In this document: in pieces, positions 17,790-25,643 of the stretch
How the letters are laid out: the number at the start of each line of letters is the position of its first letter
How positions within the stretch are numbered: position 1 is the stretch's first letter
NCBI RefSeq assembly: GCF_026552795.1
Contig: NZ_JANFPI010000004.1
Coordinates: forward strand, 372,001 to 436,000
Length of the DNA stretch: 64,000 bases
DNA from: Ectorhizobium quercum
GTDB taxonomy: Bacteria; Pseudomonadota; Alphaproteobacteria; Rhizobiales; Rhizobiaceae
Direction of reading: 5' to 3'
The notes under the pieces: generated by a model
What the model saw: the letters and a program-made list of their open reading frames with translations, nothing else
Databases searched by the model: none
What the model was told of the DNA's origin: nothing
Position numbers and translations under genes: made by a program

Positions 17790-18227
17790 TCAGCGCGAAT
17801 AGGGCGAGACGCAGATCCTGTAATGGCCCGAATTGCTGAGGAAGCGGTTCGTGGCCGGATTGTACGAACGGTAGCGGTTCAGGCACCATTGTACATGCGA
17901 GCGGGCATGCGGACGCGGATGGTAGACCCGCGGCGGCGGTGCCGGGCGATAGTGGTGGCGCGGCGGCGGCCGATGCCTCCAGCCCGGCGGCGGGGGCGGC
18001 GGACGGTGGCCCCAATGCGGCGGCGGCGGGGGCGGGCGATGACCCCAGCCGGGCGGCGGCCGGCGCTGGTCCCAACGGGGAGGCGGTCCCCACTGGGCAA
18101 GCGTGATGTCGCCCGCGGCGACGGCCGGCAAGGCCGGTGCGGCGGGCATGCTGAAGGCCGGCATGGCCCCGGCGATGGCGCCGAAGCCGAGCATGCAAAC
18201 GGCCAGAAACCTCCCTATTCGCGTCAT
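17790..18227 (-). CDS. BA14K-family secreted protein with a Pro/His/Arg-rich repeat
   Basis: A 145-residue protein with an N-terminal signal peptide (about residues 1-27, ending near AMPAFS), a central low-complexity block of repeated HRPPPPPP/GWGHRPP-like units (about 45-100), and a C-terminal BA14K motif (HVQWCLNRYRSYNPATNRFL, then SGHYRICVSPY). BA14K proteins are periplasmic or surface proteins of Rhizobiales, first known as a Brucella immunoreactive, lectin-like antigen. The paired cysteines in the motif probably form a disulfide. It stands alone, transcribed towards ftsK. Confidence 0.88.
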   Translation of the reverse strand: MTRIGRFLAVCMLGFGAIAGAMPAFSMPAAPALPAVAAGDITLAQWGPPPRWDQRRPPPGWGHRPPPPPPHWGHRPPPPPPGWRHRPPPRHHYRPAPPPRVYHPRPHARSHVQWCLNRYRSYNPATNRFLSNSGHYRICVSPYSR

Positions 18228-18380
18228 GACAATTCCTCGCTTTCTTGTACGGAATTGATCTTGGTCCTCACGATCGACCGCTTTTCCGGCCGTTTCGTGG
18301 CCGCGGCGTCAGGCGAGTGTCCCGATGGTAAGAAGGTGCCGATGAACGCAGGCTGAAGGCGTGGATCGCCCGCGTGGCGC

Positions 18381-18400
18381 CCGTTGACAGCTGTCAACGG
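18381..18400. promoter_or_regulatory. parS: parS centromere site 1 for RepB
   Basis: CCGTTGACAGCTGTCAACGG is a perfect 20-base palindrome. Its core, 18383-18398, matches the repABC parS consensus GTTNNCNGCNGNNAAC at every fixed position. RepB (ParB-like) is expected to bind here and spread, and RepA to segregate the complex. Confidence 0.93.
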
Positions 18401-18416
18401 CTGAGTCGCCGGCTCG

Positions 18417-18432
18417 GTTGCCAGCTGTCAAC
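18417..18432. promoter_or_regulatory. parS: parS centromere site 2 for RepB
   Basis: GTTGCCAGCTGTCAAC fits GTTNNCNGCNGNNAAC fully and differs from site 1 at one base. The two sites start 34 bases apart, about 400 bases upstream of repA. Confidence 0.9.
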
Positions 18433-18625
18433 CGTCTGTCGCGCGCGGAAAACGAACCGCCCGAAAGCCGATGGCGCCGGAGATTTCACTCCGTTTCATC
18501 CCCCTGTCCCGCAAGGCGGGTAAGATCGTGGAATAGGCGTGCAGACGGCGGCGCGAGCGGGCATCAAGGCGGATCGACAAAGGCCTTGACCCGACTCACA
18601 AGCTTCTGCACCTTTGCGAGTGTTA

Positions 18626-18647
18626 CGGATTTCGACGGAGAAATCCG
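18626..18647. promoter_or_regulatory. Dyad upstream of repA, possible RepA operator
   Basis: CGGATTTC and GAAATCCG (8-base perfect arms, 6-base centre) lie some 25 bases before the proposed repA -35. In repABC systems RepA represses its own operon by binding near the repA promoter, so this is a candidate operator; binding is inferred only. Confidence 0.4.
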
Positions 18648-18672
18648 CGATCTTCGTAAATCGAGGGGCAGG

Positions 18673-18702
18673 CTGTCAGCGATGAGGCGCTCCGTATATA
18701 CT
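18673..18702 (+). promoter_or_regulatory. Probable repABC promoter
   Basis: A -35-like CTGTCA (18673-18678) and a -10-like TATACT (18697-18702) are separated by 18 bases. This would give a leader of about 120 bases before the repA ATG. Confidence 0.5.
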
Positions 18703-18827
18703 AGGGGACAGAATCGGCTGTAGCTGGTCCAGTCTCTCACGGTGCTGGGCGGCGGAACAGTTGTCGCCGAAGCGCGGCAGAAACGGAATGGGCGGCGCTG
18801 GCCGCCCGCAGACAGGAAGAGGTCGGC

Positions 18828-20102
18828 ATGGCGGCGACGCCCGAAACAGCAGCGGTCACGGTGGGGGAAGGCGCGGTTCGCCAGCCGGCGGATCTCGCGA
18901 TTGCCGCCGACGCGCATGCGCTGTCCGATCAGCTCAAGGCGATGCGCGAGCGGCTGTTTCCGCCGGCCGCGCAGAAGACCCTGCGTGCCTTTTCCTCCGG
19001 CGAGGCCGCGCGTCTCATCGGCGTGTCCGATGGCTATCTGCGCCAGCTCTCGCTGGCCGGCGAGGGGCCGAAGCCGGAAACCGGAAACGGCGGCCGCCGG
19101 TTCTACACGCTGGCGGATATCGCGGCGCTGCGCCGTTACCTGGCCGATCAGGCGCTCTCAAAGGGCAACGCCCCCAAGGCGCGCACCTACCTGCCCTGGC
19201 GCGACCCGGAAGCCGGCGAGCATCTCCAGATCATTTCCGTCACCAATTTCAAGGGCGGCTCCGGCAAGACGACCTCCACCGTTCATCTGGCGCAGTATCT
19301 GGCGCTGACCGGCCATCGGGTGCTGGCGGTCGATCTCGACCCGCAGGCCTCGCTTTCGGCCATGTTCGGCTATCAGCCGGAACTCGACCTTTCCGGCAAT
19401 GACACGCTTTACGGCGCGATCCGCTATGACGGCGACACGCGCCGGCCGCTTGGCGACATCGTGCGCGGCACCTATTTCCCCGGCCTCGATCTGGTGCCGG
19501 GCAATCTGGAGCTTCAGGAATTCGAGCATGCGACGCCGCAGGCGCTGTTGCGACGGCAGGAGGGCGCGGATATCGGCCCCCTCTTCTTCGCCCGCATCCA
19601 GGCGGCGCTGGCCGATGTGGCGGCCAATTACGACGTCGTCGTCATCGACTGCCCGCCGCAGCTCGGCTATCTCACGCTTTCGGCGCTGTGCGCCTCGACC
19701 TCGGTGCTTGTCACCGTGCATCCGCAGATGCTCGACGTCGCCTCGATGAACCAGTTCCTGTTCATGACGGCCGACCTGCTCGGCGTGGTGCGCGAGGCCG
19801 GCGGCGAGCTGAACTTCGATTTCCTGCGCTATCTGGTGACGCGCTACGAGCCGAACGACGGCCCGCAGGCGCAGATCGTCGGCTTCATGCGCTCGCTGTT
19901 CGGCGGGCGGGTGCTGACTGCGCCGATGGTCAAGTCCACGGCGATTTCCGATGCGGGCCTGACCAAGCAGACGCTCTACGAGGTGGGGCGCGAGAATTTC
20001 ACCCGCTCGACCTACGACCGGGCGATGGAATCCATGAATGCGGTCAATGCCGAGATCGAGGCGCTGATCCATGCGGCCTGGGGCCGCGAGAAGAGGGGGT
20101 AA
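18828..20102 (+). CDS. repA: Plasmid partitioning protein RepA (ParA family)
   Basis: A 424-residue ParA-type ATPase, typical size for repABC RepA, that segregates the replicon and represses the operon. The N-terminal ~130 residues contain a MerR-like helix-turn-helix (SSGEAARLIGVSDGYLRQL). A deviant Walker A follows (FKGGSGKTTSTVHLA, near residue 142), with VDLDPQASLS and VVVIDCPPQLGYLTL as the other nucleotide-site motifs. The start at 18828 fits the family N-terminus. repB begins three bases after its stop. Confidence 0.96.
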   Translation: MAATPETAAVTVGEGAVRQPADLAIAADAHALSDQLKAMRERLFPPAAQKTLRAFSSGEAARLIGVSDGYLRQLSLAGEGPKPETGNGGRRFYTLADIAALRRYLADQALSKGNAPKARTYLPWRDPEAGEHLQIISVTNFKGGSGKTTSTVHLAQYLALTGHRVLAVDLDPQASLSAMFGYQPELDLSGNDTLYGAIRYDGDTRRPLGDIVRGTYFPGLDLVPGNLELQEFEHATPQALLRRQEGADIGPLFFARIQAALADVAANYDVVVIDCPPQLGYLTLSALCASTSVLVTVHPQMLDVASMNQFLFMTADLLGVVREAGGELNFDFLRYLVTRYEPNDGPQAQIVGFMRSLFGGRVLTAPMVKSTAISDAGLTKQTLYEVGRENFTRSTYDRAMESMNAVNAEIEALIHAAWGREKRG

Positions 20103-20105
20103 GAC

Positions 20106-21140
20106 GTGGCGGGCATCAATCGCAAGAACGAGCTGAAGGCTCTTTTCGGCGGATCGCTGGCGCCGTCCGCGCCGCCAGCCGCACCGGAAACCAAGTCGGC
20201 TCCCGCCGCGCCGCCGCCTCCGGACCATTCGCGCTCCGGCGCCGTCAAGGCGATGGGCCTGACGCTCGGCGCGATGACGCGCGAGGCCGAGGAGGCGCGC
20301 AACCTGCGCGCCGCGCTGGAAAAGGGCGAGCGGGTCGTCTTGCTTGATCCGGCCGTGGTCGACGGGTCCATCGTCGAGGACCGGCTGACCGTTTCCGGCC
20401 GAACGGACGAGGATTTCGAGCGGCTGGTCGACAGCATCCGCGAGAGCGGCCAGCAGGTGCCGATCCTCGTGCGGCCGCATCCGACCGCCGAAGGCCGCTA
20501 CCAGACCGCCTACGGCCACCGCCGCCTGGAGGCCGCGCGCCGTCTCGGCATCAAGGTGCAGGCGGTGGTGCGGGCGCTGTCCGACGACGCGCTGGTGCTG
20601 GCGCAGGGCAAGGAGAACGCCGAGCGGCGCAACCTGACCTTCATCGAGCGCGCCTTCTTCGCCCGGACGCTGGTGTCGCGCGGCTTCGACCGCAAGGTGG
20701 TGGGCGAGGCGCTGGCCGTCGAAAAGAGCGAGCTTTCGCGCCTTCTCCAGGTCGCCGAGGCGGTGCCGGTGCATATCGTGCGGGCCATCGGCCCCGCGCC
20801 GAAGGCCGGCCGCGACCGGTGGATGGCGCTCGGATCGCTGGTGTCGAGCGACGCGGGCCATGCGAAGGCGACCGAAGAGATCGGTTTCCAGCGGTTCGCC
20901 GAGGCCGACAGCGACAAGCGCTTCCAGTTCGTCTTCAACCGCCTGACGGCCCGCGACAAGCCGAAGGCGGCCAGGCCCCGCGAACTGGCCGATGGAACAG
21001 GCAGGGTGTTCGCCCGGCTCGTGACCACGGCCAAGGGATCGCGGATCGAGTTTCTGCCCGGCGCCTCGGCCGAGGCGATCGAAAAGGCCGCCGACCTTCT
21101 GTCGCGGCACTATTCGCAGATCGCCGGGGCAGGGGAGTGA
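20106..21140 (+). CDS. repB: Plasmid partitioning protein RepB (ParB family)
   Basis: A 344-residue centromere-binding protein. The N-terminal NRKNELKALFGG is the conserved RepB opening that contacts RepA. The ParB/Srx domain (about 95-190) has the CTP-site motifs GHRRLEAA and ENAERRNLTFIERA, followed by a helix-turn-helix (GFDRKVVGEALAVEKSELSRLL, read in two halves: KVVGEALAVEKSE, then LSRLLQVAE). It starts at GTG 20106, three bases after repA. Its binding sites are the parS palindromes at 18381-18432 and possibly 30294. Confidence 0.95.
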   Translation: MAGINRKNELKALFGGSLAPSAPPAAPETKSAPAAPPPPDHSRSGAVKAMGLTLGAMTREAEEARNLRAALEKGERVVLLDPAVVDGSIVEDRLTVSGRTDEDFERLVDSIRESGQQVPILVRPHPTAEGRYQTAYGHRRLEAARRLGIKVQAVVRALSDDALVLAQGKENAERRNLTFIERAFFARTLVSRGFDRKVVGEALAVEKSELSRLLQVAEAVPVHIVRAIGPAPKAGRDRWMALGSLVSSDAGHAKATEEIGFQRFAEADSDKRFQFVFNRLTARDKPKAARPRELADGTGRVFARLVTTAKGSRIEFLPGASAEAIEKAADLLSRHYSQIAGAGE

Positions 21141-21384
21141 GACCAGTTCGCCGCGGCATTTTGCGGCGGTGAAATGCAGGACCGGGACATGTCGCGCCTA
21201 CCCGGTCCCGTCCAGAGCGCCATGCGTCCGCCCGGTATCGGGGCGACGCGCCGGCGTTTCGAAAGGGTGCCCGGCATCCTCCCGTCTGCGAAGCGGGAAA
21301 GCCGTGCGCCGTGAGCGGCCGGAAGCCTGTCCCGCAGGGGCAGGGCCGGCCAGGTGAAACCGAAGAAAGGACCAAGAGCGCAAG

Positions 21385-21420
21385 AAAAAAGGCCTCCAAA
21401 ACGTCGCCGTTCCGGAAGCC
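21385..21420 (-). terminator. Intrinsic terminator of the antisense RNA
   Basis: On the minus strand GGCTTCC pairs with GGAGGCC and is followed directly by TTTTTT. On the plus strand there is no T-run after the stem, so it acts on the antisense strand only. Confidence 0.75.
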
Positions 21421-21434
21421 CTCTTCAATGTAGC
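21385..21434 (-). ncRNA. Predicted antisense countertranscribed RNA (incompatibility RNA)
   Basis: repABC plasmids encode a small antisense RNA of about 50-60 bases between repB and repC that inhibits repC. Here a minus-strand promoter-like CTTGAC (21470-21465), with a -10-like TTGAAT around 21436-21441, would start RNA near 21434. It would end at an intrinsic terminator: stem 21391-21397/21414-21420 (seven pairs, one G-T) followed by six T residues. The predicted length of about 50 bases agrees with known examples. Ends are approximate. Confidence 0.65.
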
Positions 21435-21494
21435 AATTCAAGAGAATCACTTCGAACGGTCAAAGTCAAGCTCCGGCTCCGCGCATGACGCACC

Positions 21495-21536
21495 GGAATT
21501 GAGTATCCTTTTGTTTTAGAAAGGAAATTCAATACC
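21495..21536. repeat. Imperfect inverted repeat in the repC leader
   Basis: GGAATTGAGTATCCTT (21495-21510) and AAGGAAATTCAATACC (21521-21536) pair with 13 of 16 matches around a 10-base AT-rich loop. It lies just beyond the antisense RNA promoter, where it could shape the repC leader RNA or bind a protein. Confidence 0.55.
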
Positions 21537-21610
21537 TTAGTCGTGCCCGTCGCCCTTTGGAAAAACTGCGGATTTCGTCTGGCACCGATCGTGCCGGCGG
21601 AAAACGGGAG

Positions 21611-21661
21611 TGATTTGCCTGAAATCAGGATAAGACCGGGTTCGATCGGCCGATATCCTGA
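21611..21661 (+). promoter_or_regulatory. Mutually exclusive hairpins in the repC leader
   Basis: TGATTT (21611-21616) pairs with AAATCA (21622-21627). The overlapping TCAGGAT (21625-21631) can instead pair with ATCCTGA (21655-21661). The two folds cannot form together, the arrangement expected of an RNA switch controlling repC. Confidence 0.4.
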
Positions 21662-21823
21662 ACGGCGATCCTTCTCCACACGCTCCGAAGCGTGCCGGAA
21701 ACGGTCGGGCTGCGCCATCCTGCGCGGTTCGCCCGAAGGACGCCTGCGTCTTTCGGATCGCTTTGCCGTGGCTTGACGGATTGTTTTGCTGCGCCGCTTG
21801 CCCTCCAAGGGAAGGGGCCGATC

Positions 21824-23074
21824 ATGACGGAAAGACTGGCAACGACGCCGTTCGGCGGCGGGCGCATGCGTGCGGATATCTTTGCCCTGCAACAGCGCAC
21901 GGCAAGGCGGCAGGACGAGATCGCCGCCGGCCGCGGCGGCAACGACACGGGGCAGGCGGATAAGTGGGAACTGCTGCGCGCACTCATCGACGCGCGGGCC
22001 CATTACGGGCTTTCCGACCGCGCTCTGACGGTTCTCGACGCGCTCCTGACCTTCCATCCCGAGCGCATTCTCGACGGCAGCCAGCCGATCGTCGTCTTTC
22101 CCTCCAATCGGGAATTGTCGCTGCGCTCGCGCGGCATGTCGGACGCCACGTTGCGCCGTCATCTGGCGGCGCTGGTCGGGGCGGGGCTGCTCCTGCGCCG
22201 CGACAGTCCGAACGGCAAGCGCTACTGCCGCCGTGACGAGGACGGGTTGAGGGAAGAGGCGTTCGGCTTCGACCTGGCGCCGCTGGCGCTGGCCGCCGCC
22301 GAGATCCATGCGAAGGCCGAGGCGGTGCGGGCGGAGGCGAGGGACGTCCGTATCCTGCGCGGCGAGATCACCCTGCACCTGCGCGACATCGCCAAGACCG
22401 TGGAAGCGGCGCTTGACGAGCGAAGGGCAGGGGACTGGGCCGACTACGCCCTTCGCCTGCAAGGGCTTTCCGGCCGTCTTTCTCGCGCCGCCGACAGCAC
22501 CGGCCTTGTCGAGCGCCGCGACGCTCTCGTCAGGCTACGTGCGGAGGTGGAGAATGCCTATCTCGATAGTCTCTCTGAGCAGGAAATGAGCGGCTATGAC
22601 GACGAAAATGAGCGGCATATTCATACTTCAAACACAGAACCACCACTTGAAATAAAAGGCTATGACCCCAACACAGCGGCGGGGGCCATACCCACGGCGG
22701 AAAAGCCGGAGTCGGGATCGTCTGGAAAACGCCGTCATTCTGACAGGAAAGCCGAAAAGATTACGTTAACGTCGCTGCTTCGGGCCTGCCCGACGATCCG
22801 CGACTATTCCCGCGACGGTATCGCGACCTGGAAGGACGCACGAGCGACGGCCGATCTGGTTCGCTCGATGCTCGGGATTTCGCCGTCCGCCTGGCGGGAA
22901 GCGATCGAGATTCTCGGCGAACCGGCGGCCATCACCGTCATTGCCGCCATTCTGGAACGGGCCGGGGACATCCATTCGCCCGGCGGCTATCTGCGTGATC
23001 TCACCCGCAAGGCGCAACAGGGCAAGTTCTCGATCCATCCCATGTTGAAAGCGTTACGATCGGCGGAGGATTAG
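21824..23074 (+). CDS. repC: Replication initiator RepC
   Basis: A 416-residue initiator of repABC replicons. The N-terminal half has the RepC signature (TTPFGGGRMRADIFALQ, then RALIDARAHYGLSDRALTVL in part: HYGLSDRALTVLDAL, then FPSNRELSLRSRGMSDATLRR helix-turn-helix read as NRELSLRSRGMSDATLR). The C-terminal domain keeps SPSAWREAIEILG and HSPGGYLRDLTRKA. I chose ATG 21824 because family homology starts there; the frame is open further upstream. RepC acts in cis on an origin within its own gene. Confidence 0.95.
   Translation: MTERLATTPFGGGRMRADIFALQQRTARRQDEIAAGRGGNDTGQADKWELLRALIDARAHYGLSDRALTVLDALLTFHPERILDGSQPIVVFPSNRELSLRSRGMSDATLRRHLAALVGAGLLLRRDSPNGKRYCRRDEDGLREEAFGFDLAPLALAAAEIHAKAEAVRAEARDVRILRGEITLHLRDIAKTVEAALDERRAGDWADYALRLQGLSGRLSRAADSTGLVERRDALVRLRAEVENAYLDSLSEQEMSGYDDENERHIHTSNTEPPLEIKGYDPNTAAGAIPTAEKPESGSSGKRRHSDRKAEKITLTSLLRACPTIRDYSRDGIATWKDARATADLVRSMLGISPSAWREAIEILGEPAAITVIAAILERAGDIHSPGGYLRDLTRKAQQGKFSIHPMLKALRSAED
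22575..22770. other. oriV: Probable replication origin (oriV) inside repC
   Basis: In studied repABC plasmids replication starts within repC, in an AT-rich central stretch. Here the bases from about 22575 to 22670 are much richer in A and T (GACGAAAATGAGCGGCATAT, CACTTGAAATAAAAGG) than the surrounding gene, and encode the variable linker between the two RepC domains. The boundaries are approximate. Confidence 0.6.
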
Positions 23075-23153
23075 GGTTGCGCGACGGCTTCGCTCCGGGT
23101 CAGTATGGCCTTTCCCGCCATGATCTTCCCAAACGAAACGACAGGTCCATTCC

Positions 23154-24320
23154 GTGAGCATTCCCTCTTTCCCGCTGGCGATCTCGCCGGACGACATCGA
23201 TGAAACCGCGCTGCTGGCCGAATTGAAGGCCTGGGTGGAAATCGAAAGCCACACGCCGGACGTCGCAGGCGTCAGCGCGATGATGGACCGGGCGGAAGCC
23301 TATGCGAAGGCCTGCGGATTTCATATCGAGCGCCTGCCGGGCAAGCCGGGTTTCGGCGACGTGCTGATCGTCCGTTCGGGCGAGCCGCGCGAAACGGAGG
23401 CCGAAAAGGGCGTGCTGGTCCTTGCCCATCTCGACACGGTCCATGCCCGCGGCACGCTGGCCGGAAAACTGCCCTACCGCGAGGAGGGAAACCGCATCTA
23501 CGGTCCGGGCATATACGACATGAAATCCGGCGCGCTGATGACGCTCGCGGCGCTGAAGCTGGCGGTCGCCTCGGGTAACGGCCCGAAACGGCCGGTCACG
23601 ATCCTTTTCGCGCCCGACGAGGAGACGGGCAGCGTAAGCTGCCGGGCGATCATCGAGGCGGAGGGGCGCAAGGCGCGCAGCGTGCTGGTCGTCGAGCCGG
23701 CCCGCGACGGCGGCAGGATCGTCGTCGCCCGCAAGGGCGTGGCGATCTACGATATCGGCATCTACGGCAAGCCGTCGCATGCCGGCACCCACCCGCAGAA
23801 CGGGGTGAGTGCGATCCGCGAGGCGGCCAAGATCATCCTGAAGCTGGAGGCGCTCAACGATTTCGAACGTGGTGTGACCGTCACGGTCGGCCAGATCGAG
23901 GGCGGCGCCGGCCGCAACATCATTCCCGCCGAATGCCACCTCAAGGTGGATGTGCGCCTGCCGGATGCGGAGGCCGAGCGCGACGTGCTGGCCTTCATCG
24001 ATGGGCTGAAGCCGGAGGACGCACGCATCCGGCTGAGGATTTCAGGCGGCATGAACCGTCCGGCCTTTCCGCGATCGGCGGGCGGGGATGCGCTTTTTGC
24101 CCAGGCGCGCGCGGTGGCGAAGCCGCTCGGGATCGAGTTGGAAGGCATGGCGACCGGCGGCGGTTCGGACGGCAACTTCACCGCCGCGATGGGCGTCGCC
24201 ACCCTCGACGGCCTCGGTGCGGACGGGGCAGGGGCCCACACCCATGAGGAATATATCCTCAAGGACAGTGTCCGGCCGCGCACCGCCCTGCTTGCCAATC
24301 TGATCCTGACGCTGGATTGA
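23154..24320 (+). CDS. M20-family metallopeptidase (glutamate carboxypeptidase-like)
   Basis: A 388-residue dizinc hydrolase related to carboxypeptidase G2. The metal and catalytic motifs are present in order: LAHLDTVHARGT (about 92), GPGIYDMKSGA (about 119), APDEETGS (about 154), EPARDGG (about 181) and the C-terminal AHTHEEYI. The dimerisation domain carries GKPSHAGTHPQNG. It starts at GTG 23154, 79 bases after repC, and has no signal peptide, so it probably cleaves C-terminal glutamate from imported peptides or pteroyl compounds. Confidence 0.9.
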   Translation: MSIPSFPLAISPDDIDETALLAELKAWVEIESHTPDVAGVSAMMDRAEAYAKACGFHIERLPGKPGFGDVLIVRSGEPRETEAEKGVLVLAHLDTVHARGTLAGKLPYREEGNRIYGPGIYDMKSGALMTLAALKLAVASGNGPKRPVTILFAPDEETGSVSCRAIIEAEGRKARSVLVVEPARDGGRIVVARKGVAIYDIGIYGKPSHAGTHPQNGVSAIREAAKIILKLEALNDFERGVTVTVGQIEGGAGRNIIPAECHLKVDVRLPDAEAERDVLAFIDGLKPEDARIRLRISGGMNRPAFPRSAGGDALFAQARAVAKPLGIELEGMATGGGSDGNFTAAMGVATLDGLGADGAGAHTHEEYILKDSVRPRTALLANLILTLD

Positions 24321-24340
24321 GCGTCGGCCGGGTATGAAAA

Positions 24341-24363
24341 AGCCCCGGTGGTGAACCGGGGCT
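24341..24363. terminator. Hairpin terminator downstream of the M20 carboxypeptidase
   Basis: AGCCCCGGT and ACCGGGGCT form a nine-pair stem with a five-base loop. Five A residues (24337-24341) precede it, so the T-run is on the minus strand. It can stop transcripts from the Tim44-like gene and perhaps also those from the peptidase, which ends 20 bases before. Confidence 0.75.
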
Positions 24364-24387
24364 CGATGATATTCACAGTCTCCTCCT

Positions 24388-24469
24388 TCGTCACCCTCGG
24401 GCTTGACCCGAGGGTCCATGTCCCGGGTGCGGCGGTGGATGGTCGGGTCAGGCCCGACCATGACGAAAG
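24388..24469. repeat. Extragenic palindromic element, copy 2 (double hairpin)
   Basis: Two perfect hairpins, CCCTCGGG/CCCGAGGG (24394-24414) and TGGTCGGG/CCCGACCA (24440-24460), sit between inverted ends TTCGTCA and TGACGAAAG. This is the longest of three related copies in the window. Confidence 0.8.
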
Positions 24470-24487
24470 AGAGCCAGACGCGAGTTC

Positions 24488-25492
24488 TTATTCAACCGCC
24501 TGGATGGCCGAAAGCAGCCAGTCGCCGCCGCGCTTGCGCGCGAAGGTCCAGATTTCGGTGCTTTCGGTCGGCGTCTCGGCATTGCCCTCGACGACGGCGC
24601 CGCTGGCCCGGTCGGTCATGACGTCGATGCTTTCGTAGCGCAACGCCACCGTCGCATAATCCGTGTCGTCCTCGCTCCAGGCTTCGGACAGGTCGCCCTG
24701 AAGCAGCTTCACGGCGCTGACGCTATTCTTCACGCCGGCCGTTGCGTTCTCGCCCAGTTCCTCGGCGAGATAGGACATGGCTTCCGGCGTGGCGATGCGG
24801 CGAAGCGCTGCATAGTCCTCACGGCCATAGGCTTCCTGAACCTCGGTCAGGAGTTCCTCGAACCGGTCGAAATCCGGGCCGTCGATCTCCAGCGGCCGGG
24901 CGGCGGGCACCGCGGCGGCGGCCGGCGCGGCATTGCCGCCGAGGTCCGGCATGCGGAAACCGGAGCCGGCAGAAGAATCGCGACCGCCGAAGCCGCTGGC
25001 CTGGCGCAGCGCCGGACCGCCTGCGGCCGCCTGTGCCGGCTGGTTGCGGCTGGCGAAGAAGCGCATCGCCAGCATGATGAGACCGCCGATCAGCGCGACC
25101 TGGAGAAGCATTCCCAGCATGCCGGCCATGCCACCGAAACCGTGGCCGAGCAGCATGCCGATCAGCCCGCCGACGAGCAGGCCGCCAAGCATGCTGCGGC
25201 CGAAGCCGCCGAACAGGCCGCCGGTGTTGCGCTGCTGGGCCGCGGCATTCGGGGCGGCCTGCGAAGGCTGCGTGGTGCGCGGGGTCATCGATCGTTCGAC
25301 GGGCGAGGCAGCGCCCGGCGCGGTGTTGGTCGGGGCCGGGGCGGCGAAGGTCTTCGAGCCGCGGCTGCCGAAGCTCGAAAACCCGCCGCCGGCGCGGCGG
25401 GCGTCCGCCGTGTCGATCGTTGCGAGCGTCGTTGTCAGGCCGAGCGCCACGATGGCGGTAAGCCGGGCAAGGCGCGATGCGAAAGCGGGCAT
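24488..25492 (-). CDS. Tim44-like domain membrane protein
   Basis: A 334-residue protein with an N-terminal signal or anchor segment (about 8-30), a Gly/Ala-rich low-complexity region, two glycine-rich hydrophobic stretches (about 92-145, GGLLVGGLIGMLLGHGFGG), and a C-terminal Tim44-like domain (about 200-334; FEELLTEVQEAYGREDYAALRRI in part, ending EIWTFARKRGGDWLLSAIQA). Bacterial Tim44-like proteins are found in many alphaproteobacteria and are thought to be membrane-associated; their function is not settled. GAGGAG precedes the ATG. Monocistronic. Confidence 0.87.
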   Translation of the reverse strand: MPAFASRLARLTAIVALGLTTTLATIDTADARRAGGGFSSFGSRGSKTFAAPAPTNTAPGAASPVERSMTPRTTQPSQAAPNAAAQQRNTGGLFGGFGRSMLGGLLVGGLIGMLLGHGFGGMAGMLGMLLQVALIGGLIMLAMRFFASRNQPAQAAAGGPALRQASGFGGRDSSAGSGFRMPDLGGNAAPAAAAVPAARPLEIDGPDFDRFEELLTEVQEAYGREDYAALRRIATPEAMSYLAEELGENATAGVKNSVSAVKLLQGDLSEAWSEDDTDYATVALRYESIDVMTDRASGAVVEGNAETPTESTEIWTFARKRGGDWLLSAIQAVE

Positions 25493-25643
25493 TCAAGTCT
25501 CCTCTTCTCGGAAATGGTTTCCCTGATGAAAATTCATATAGGGGTTCTATGCGACCGTTTCAGGGGATCGCCGCTGCTTTTTGCCGGGAGATGGCGAAAG
25601 GTGCCTTACACATTTGGAGTTTTGCGATCACGTTTCTGTGAAA

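Larger units (their letters stand above)
18228..18827. other. Centromere and promoter region upstream of repA
   Basis: A 600-base gene-free stretch. It holds two parS-type palindromes (18383-18398 and 18417-18432), a dyad at 18626-18647 and a probable repA promoter at 18673-18702, all listed separately. The BA14K promoter must lie in the first 100 bases. No coding sequence was recognised. Confidence 0.7.
21141..21823. other. Long repB-repC spacer with copy-control elements
   Basis: A spacer of 683 bases, longer than the usual 150-250 in repABC operons. It contains the predicted antisense RNA and its terminator (21385-21470), an imperfect inverted repeat of 16-base arms (21495-21510 and 21521-21536) and competing hairpins in the repC leader (21611-21661 and 21679-21694). 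A 77-codon open frame (21543-21776) exists but lacks convincing coding character. Confidence 0.6.

Noticed and set aside
15097..18198. Minus-strand open frame of 1033 codons opposite ftsK
   Set aside because: Low-complexity shadow of ftsK and of the Pro/His-rich BA14K gene; no recognisable motif.
21543..21776. Possible 77-codon gene in the repB-repC spacer
   Set aside because: No family resemblance, no good ribosome site and Arg/Ser/Pro-rich content; it overlaps the hairpins expected of the repC leader.
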